Shown in pieces: positions 61,434-64,000 of a DNA stretch of 64,000 bases; the first letter of the stretch is position 1; the number at the start of each line of letters is the position of its first letter. The notes under the pieces are model-generated. The model was not told the origin of the DNA and made no database searches. It saw nothing but the letters and a program-made list of their open reading frames with translations. Position numbers and translations under genes: made by a program. Source of the stretch: Chlorobium sp. (GTDB lineage Bacteria; Bacteroidota; Chlorobiia; Chlorobiales; Chlorobiaceae); assembly GCA_028277485.1 (NCBI GenBank), contig JANQGE010000028.1, positions 4,506 to 68,505 on the forward strand, written 5' to 3'.

Positions 61434-62453
61434 CTATCGAATATCCCCGGTCATCCTGGCCCATAACGCATCGAACACCTTGCGGCTTTCTTCGAGGCTG
61501 ACGGATCGCTGCGGCAATGAATCGGGATCATCCGGTATCTCCCATGTAAAGATATATTGCCACTTTTCAGGAGGGTCGTTTGGGTCGGTTCTCAGCTCCC
61601 CGAACCTGAGATCCGCCATGGTAACCACGCCATCAGTTTCTCCGGCCACCCAAAAACCGTTTGAAAACCAATTCACCGCTTCAACATTGCGCTGACCTCG
61701 ATAAGGGAGAATCAGTGCCTCATTCCTCTGCACAGTCACAAACTCAATCTCTTCCTCCGCAGAATCAGCGGCAACAGAGAAGTAACCTATCAAAATCCCT
61801 GAATCGGTAAGCGCCACATGCCGCCATAAGAGTGTGTTCATCGGAGTGGCACCTGTGTAAGAGGCTTTCACCCCGATCTGTTTTGCCTCCAGCTGACGGT
61901 TGAACACCGAATCGGCGTATGCATGGGAGACAAGCGAAAAGAGAGCGTACACAGAACTTACTGTCAGTCCCGCCCATGTGAATCGGTACCCATACCCGGA
62001 TCTGGAAAACGCTGCCGCTATAATTCCCAGCAACAGTGGACCGGTATAGAGCGGATCGATGATAAACAAGTTGCCGAGGCTGAAACCAAATCGAGAAAAC
62101 GGTGCAAGGAGCTGGGTGCCGTAAATATTGAAATAGTCTATCAGCACATGGGTTGCAAGGATCAGCACCACTCCCGCCATGGCCCTTTGAGGAGAGATCT
62201 TTGTTTTCCACCTGAGTCTCCACAACAGCGCGCCGAGCAATGCGCCGCCAACCAGAACAAAAAAGATCGAATGGGACTCACCCCTGTGCCAGTAGAGCTG
62301 CTGAACATCGTCGAGGAAGGGAAAGAAAACAATATCCAGATCAGGCAACGTACCGAAAAAAGCCCCCCAAAGAAAAGCTTTGCGGCCTAACGGTTTATGC
62401 CATGCGGCATGAGCAACAACAGCACCAAGGGATGCTTGCGTGATTGAGTCCAT
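61434..62453 (-). CDS. YdjM/DUF457-type membrane-bound metal-dependent hydrolase
   Basis: A 339-residue protein. The N-terminal half is membrane-embedded with the family motifs MDSITQASLGAVVAHAAW, GTLPDLDIVFFPF and HRGESHSIFFVLVGGALLG, whose His and Asp are thought to bind metal. ATHVLIDYFNIYGTQLLAPF continues the motif set. The C-terminal half is soluble with no recognised domain. Physiological substrate unknown. It starts at the ATG at 62453. Confidence 0.85.
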   Translation of the reverse strand: MDSITQASLGAVVAHAAWHKPLGRKAFLWGAFFGTLPDLDIVFFPFLDDVQQLYWHRGESHSIFFVLVGGALLGALLWRLRWKTKISPQRAMAGVVLILATHVLIDYFNIYGTQLLAPFSRFGFSLGNLFIIDPLYTGPLLLGIIAAAFSRSGYGYRFTWAGLTVSSVYALFSLVSHAYADSVFNRQLEAKQIGVKASYTGATPMNTLLWRHVALTDSGILIGYFSVAADSAEEEIEFVTVQRNEALILPYRGQRNVEAVNWFSNGFWVAGETDGVVTMADLRFGELRTDPNDPPEKWQYIFTWEIPDDPDSLPQRSVSLEESRKVFDALWARMTGDIR

Positions 62454-62630
62454 GTGTTGGAATGGGCAAAGAGAGTCCGTGATTCACTGGCTGCAATACT
62501 GTTGAGTATAGACAAGAATGCTCAACAAATCCTAACGGCAGCATACCGATTTCTGTCACAGAATCTGCACTAATCGCGGTTATCCCGGAGAAGAGAAGTA
62601 CCTGCAACTGTCTCTATTATCTAACGCTGC

Positions 62631-62927
62631 TCAAGGCTCAAGTTCTTCGAAACGCAGTGAGCGGTGCCCTTCAAACACAGTAAGAATAACGATCTGGTCA
62701 GGAGTCTCTTTATAAACTATACGGTACTTGCCGACCAGTATCTCCCGAATTTCTGGCTGAGCAAGCTCTGGGACAACTCGTCCCATGCTGGGAAATGAGG
62801 CAATTGTATCACCTTTTTCAAGAAGTCGGTCAATAAAAGCAGAAGCCCGTTGCGGATTATGCTGAGCGATAAACATTTCGATTTCTTCAAGCATTCTGAG
62901 TGCTTCGGCTGTCCAGACAACATTCAT
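62631..62927 (-). CDS. RelE/ParE-family toxin
   Basis: A 98-residue toxin of the RelE/ParE superfamily: MNVVWTAEALRMLEEIEMFI, then SFPSMGRVVPELAQPEIREI and LVGKYRIVYKETPDQIVILT, ending in EGHRSLRFEELEP. The GKYRIVYK strand and the late His/Arg are typical. Its start overlaps the antitoxin stop by 4 bp, the usual antitoxin-first arrangement. Whether it cleaves mRNA or poisons gyrase cannot be told. Confidence 0.88.
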   Translation of the reverse strand: MNVVWTAEALRMLEEIEMFIAQHNPQRASAFIDRLLEKGDTIASFPSMGRVVPELAQPEIREILVGKYRIVYKETPDQIVILTVFEGHRSLRFEELEP

Positions 62928-63214
62928 TCTTTTCGAGACGCTTTATTTTCTGCAAGCCTCGTCCTGACCTCGTCAGTACTGTAGACCTCCCCTGATTCTG
63001 CTGCTCTTAAACCTTTCTCAACCGATTCGATAAATTGTTTGCGGTACACCAGATTATCATACTCCTCAGGCGACAGAAGGACTCCTGCAGGCCTTCCGTT
63101 CTGGGTTATAATCAGAGGATGACCTGTCGTCTGCACTTTTTTCAGACAGGAAGAAATAACCGACTTGAACTCACCCAATGGAATGATATCGTTTGCTATA
63201 CGGATGTTTTTCAT
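62924..63214 (-). CDS. Phd/YefM-family antitoxin
   Basis: A 96-residue antitoxin: the N-terminal Phd DNA-binding domain reads IIPLGEFKSVISSCLKKVQT followed by HPLIITQNGRPAGVLLSPEE, and the C-terminal toxin-binding tail is acidic then basic (AAESGEVYSTDEVRTRLAEN). It is first in the operon and coupled to the RelE/ParE gene. It should autorepress; TATACCATAGTATACC at 63255-63270, upstream, contains a short palindrome (TATAC-CATA-GTATA) that may be its operator. Confidence 0.88.
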   Translation of the reverse strand: MKNIRIANDIIPLGEFKSVISSCLKKVQTTGHPLIITQNGRPAGVLLSPEEYDNLVYRKQFIESVEKGLRAAESGEVYSTDEVRTRLAENKASRKE

Positions 63215-63542
63215 GATACATCGTAACTTTATTCGGACCCGAATTCAGCGCCTTATTTATACCATAGTATACCCATAAACTCAGGCTCCGCCAAACCGTA
63301 TCTCCTTTTGGATCAGAAATAGCGTAACGCACCAGCTTGCGTCATTCTGTCGACTCTTCGACGATCTCTCTTGCCAGTGTTCAGGCATTCTGCTGAACAA
63401 ACAGGCACGCAGAGGTCACGATCAAGCACACTTTTAAAGCTAATCAACGACGTCCCCTACTTCGAGGAAATGCCGGTTAATATGTATAAATAACCATATT
63501 ATTGTATTTGTAAATATTAAAGATCACCGTATTATTCAGGGC
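63215..63542. other. Intergenic region between the two toxin-antitoxin loci
   Basis: About 330 bp. It contains the TATAC/GTATA palindrome near 63256-63270 upstream of the antitoxin and AT-rich promoter-like sequence at 63480-63535 upstream of brnT. I see no gene between. Confidence 0.5.
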
Positions 63543-63981
63543 ATGGCAAGACATGTAGATTTCGAGTGGGATACCGACAAAGACAAGCTGAATCAGGAAA
63601 AGCACGGAGTTTCTTTTGCTTTGGCACAACTCGCTCTTCTGGATCATCAGCGTATCATTCTCGAAGATCTTGAGCATAGTGAAGAGGAACAACGGTTTTA
63701 TTGTCTCGGGAATGTCGCTGGAGGCATTTTGACTGTAAGGTTACGTATCGACAGAATAAAGGGCACCTCGATTTATTTATTCCGCGCTTCAATTGCTTCG
63801 TTGATCGGTGCTCGAAATCCTCATGTACTCTGTGTACACTCCGGTTTCTGCGCTCCGTTCGCCTTGCACTTGAAACGCTCATGACAATTAATAGAGGTGC
63901 CCTAAAATCAGGATTATTGGCGCCGGGTACTGGCGCAAAGGGAAAAAGATTTATGAAAGGGAAAATAAAATACACGGATGA
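63543..63981 (+). pseudogene. brnT: BrnT toxin gene split by a MITE-like element
   Basis: The first part, 63543-63759, encodes FEWDTDKDKLNQEKHGVSFA and HSEEEQRFYCLGNVAGGILT up to VRLRIDR. After the element, 63907-63981 encodes IRIIGAGYWRKGKKIYEREN and a stop, the normal BrnT ending. The two halves are in different frames across the insertion. Joined, they would make a ~95-residue BrnT. The uninterrupted frame instead reads into the element and yields a 113-residue chimera with a foreign C-terminus lacking the conserved Arg-rich active-site end, so toxin activity is probably lost. Confidence 0.9.
63760..63903 (-). mobile_element. 144 bp MITE-like element inside brnT
   Basis: AGGGCACCTCGATTTATTTA to AATTAATAGAGGTGCCCT, in reverse orientation relative to most copies, with intact internal blocks (CGGTGCTCGAAATCCTCATG, TACTCTGTGTACACTCCGG, TCTGCGCTCCGTTCGCC). 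Flanks are AATAA on the left and AAAATC on the right. Confidence 0.93.
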
Positions 63982-64000
63982 GTCCATGGGCGAGGTGAAG
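63953..64000 (+). CDS. brnA: BrnA antitoxin (5' end only)
   Basis: MKGKIKYTDESMGEVK, running off the right edge. It overlaps the end of the BrnT frame by 29 bp in the +1 frame, the usual brnTA arrangement. Sixteen residues are visible, so identity rests mostly on context. Confidence 0.65.
   Translation, partial: MKGKIKYTDESMGEVK

Overview
The window comes from a green sulfur bacterium (Chlorobiaceae). It carries the type I homodimeric reaction-centre genes pscA and pscB, three chlorosome envelope genes (csmB, csmE and a CsmC/D/H-type gene), a bacteriochlorophyll side-chain pair (a BchF/BchV hydratase and a BchQ/BchR-type radical-SAM methyltransferase) and a three-subunit succinate dehydrogenase/fumarate reductase suited to the reverse TCA cycle. 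The many short dispersed repeats and moderate base composition are compatible with Prosthecochloris or a related Chlorobium. The genus is inferred, not shown.

Layout. 0-4 kb: end of a polyprenyl-phosphate mannosyltransferase, then pscA-pscB, all on the minus strand. 4.3-7 kb: dapF with a MemoRadiSam pair (radical SAM AmrS plus Memo). 7-12 kb: two-gene ABC exporter, monohaem cytochrome c lipoprotein, tRNA-Arg(CCT), mutL. 12-22.3 kb: lipocalin-like secreted protein, cinA, thrA, atpG, atpA, then divergent thrB-thrC and plsC. 22.3-31 kb: TonB receptor with a phosphodiesterase, ribH, gmhA, a double Usp protein, a 31-residue zinc-ribbon protein, hemE. 31-36 kb: sdhA-sdhB-sdhE, a CBS protein, a decayed HigB toxin. 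36-42.6 kb: one putative operon of a CsoR-family regulator with Cys-Ser-Cys (CstR-like) sensing positions, TolC, a very short periplasmic adaptor, an RND pump, a small PII-like protein and a metallo-beta-lactamase hydrolase, preceded by a palindromic operator. 43-47 kb: DUF1997 protein and BChl genes, ending in csmB. 47-51.7 kb: a MurNAc salvage set (AmgK, MurU, NamZ, sodium symporter). 51.8-58.5 kb: csmE, a second chlorosome protein, NAD(P)-binding protein, EamA transporter, pentapeptide-repeat protein, two small unknowns, ArsA/Get3-like ATPase with HSP20-like tail. 59-64 kb: rlpA, acpS, UbiA-like enzyme, YdjM-like membrane protein, a RelE/Phd toxin-antitoxin pair and a broken BrnT/BrnA pair.

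Two repeat families fill the gaps. The first is a MITE-like element (about 144 bp full length, with about 119 and 74 bp forms) ending in AGGGCACCTC/GAGGTGCCCT. One copy is nested in another with a TAA direct repeat, one splits brnT, and one abuts a truncated higB. The second is a patchwork of short near-tandem words (GTGACAAGTGAC, GGCAGTAGGCAGT, GGTCGGTATCGGGTTTCGGGG, TTTTGACTTTTGAATT, GGGTGTT) found only between genes.

The best candidates for something undescribed are the CstR-like/RND operon with its adaptor lacking the usual hairpin domain, and the mobile palindromic element that has repeatedly landed in toxin genes.
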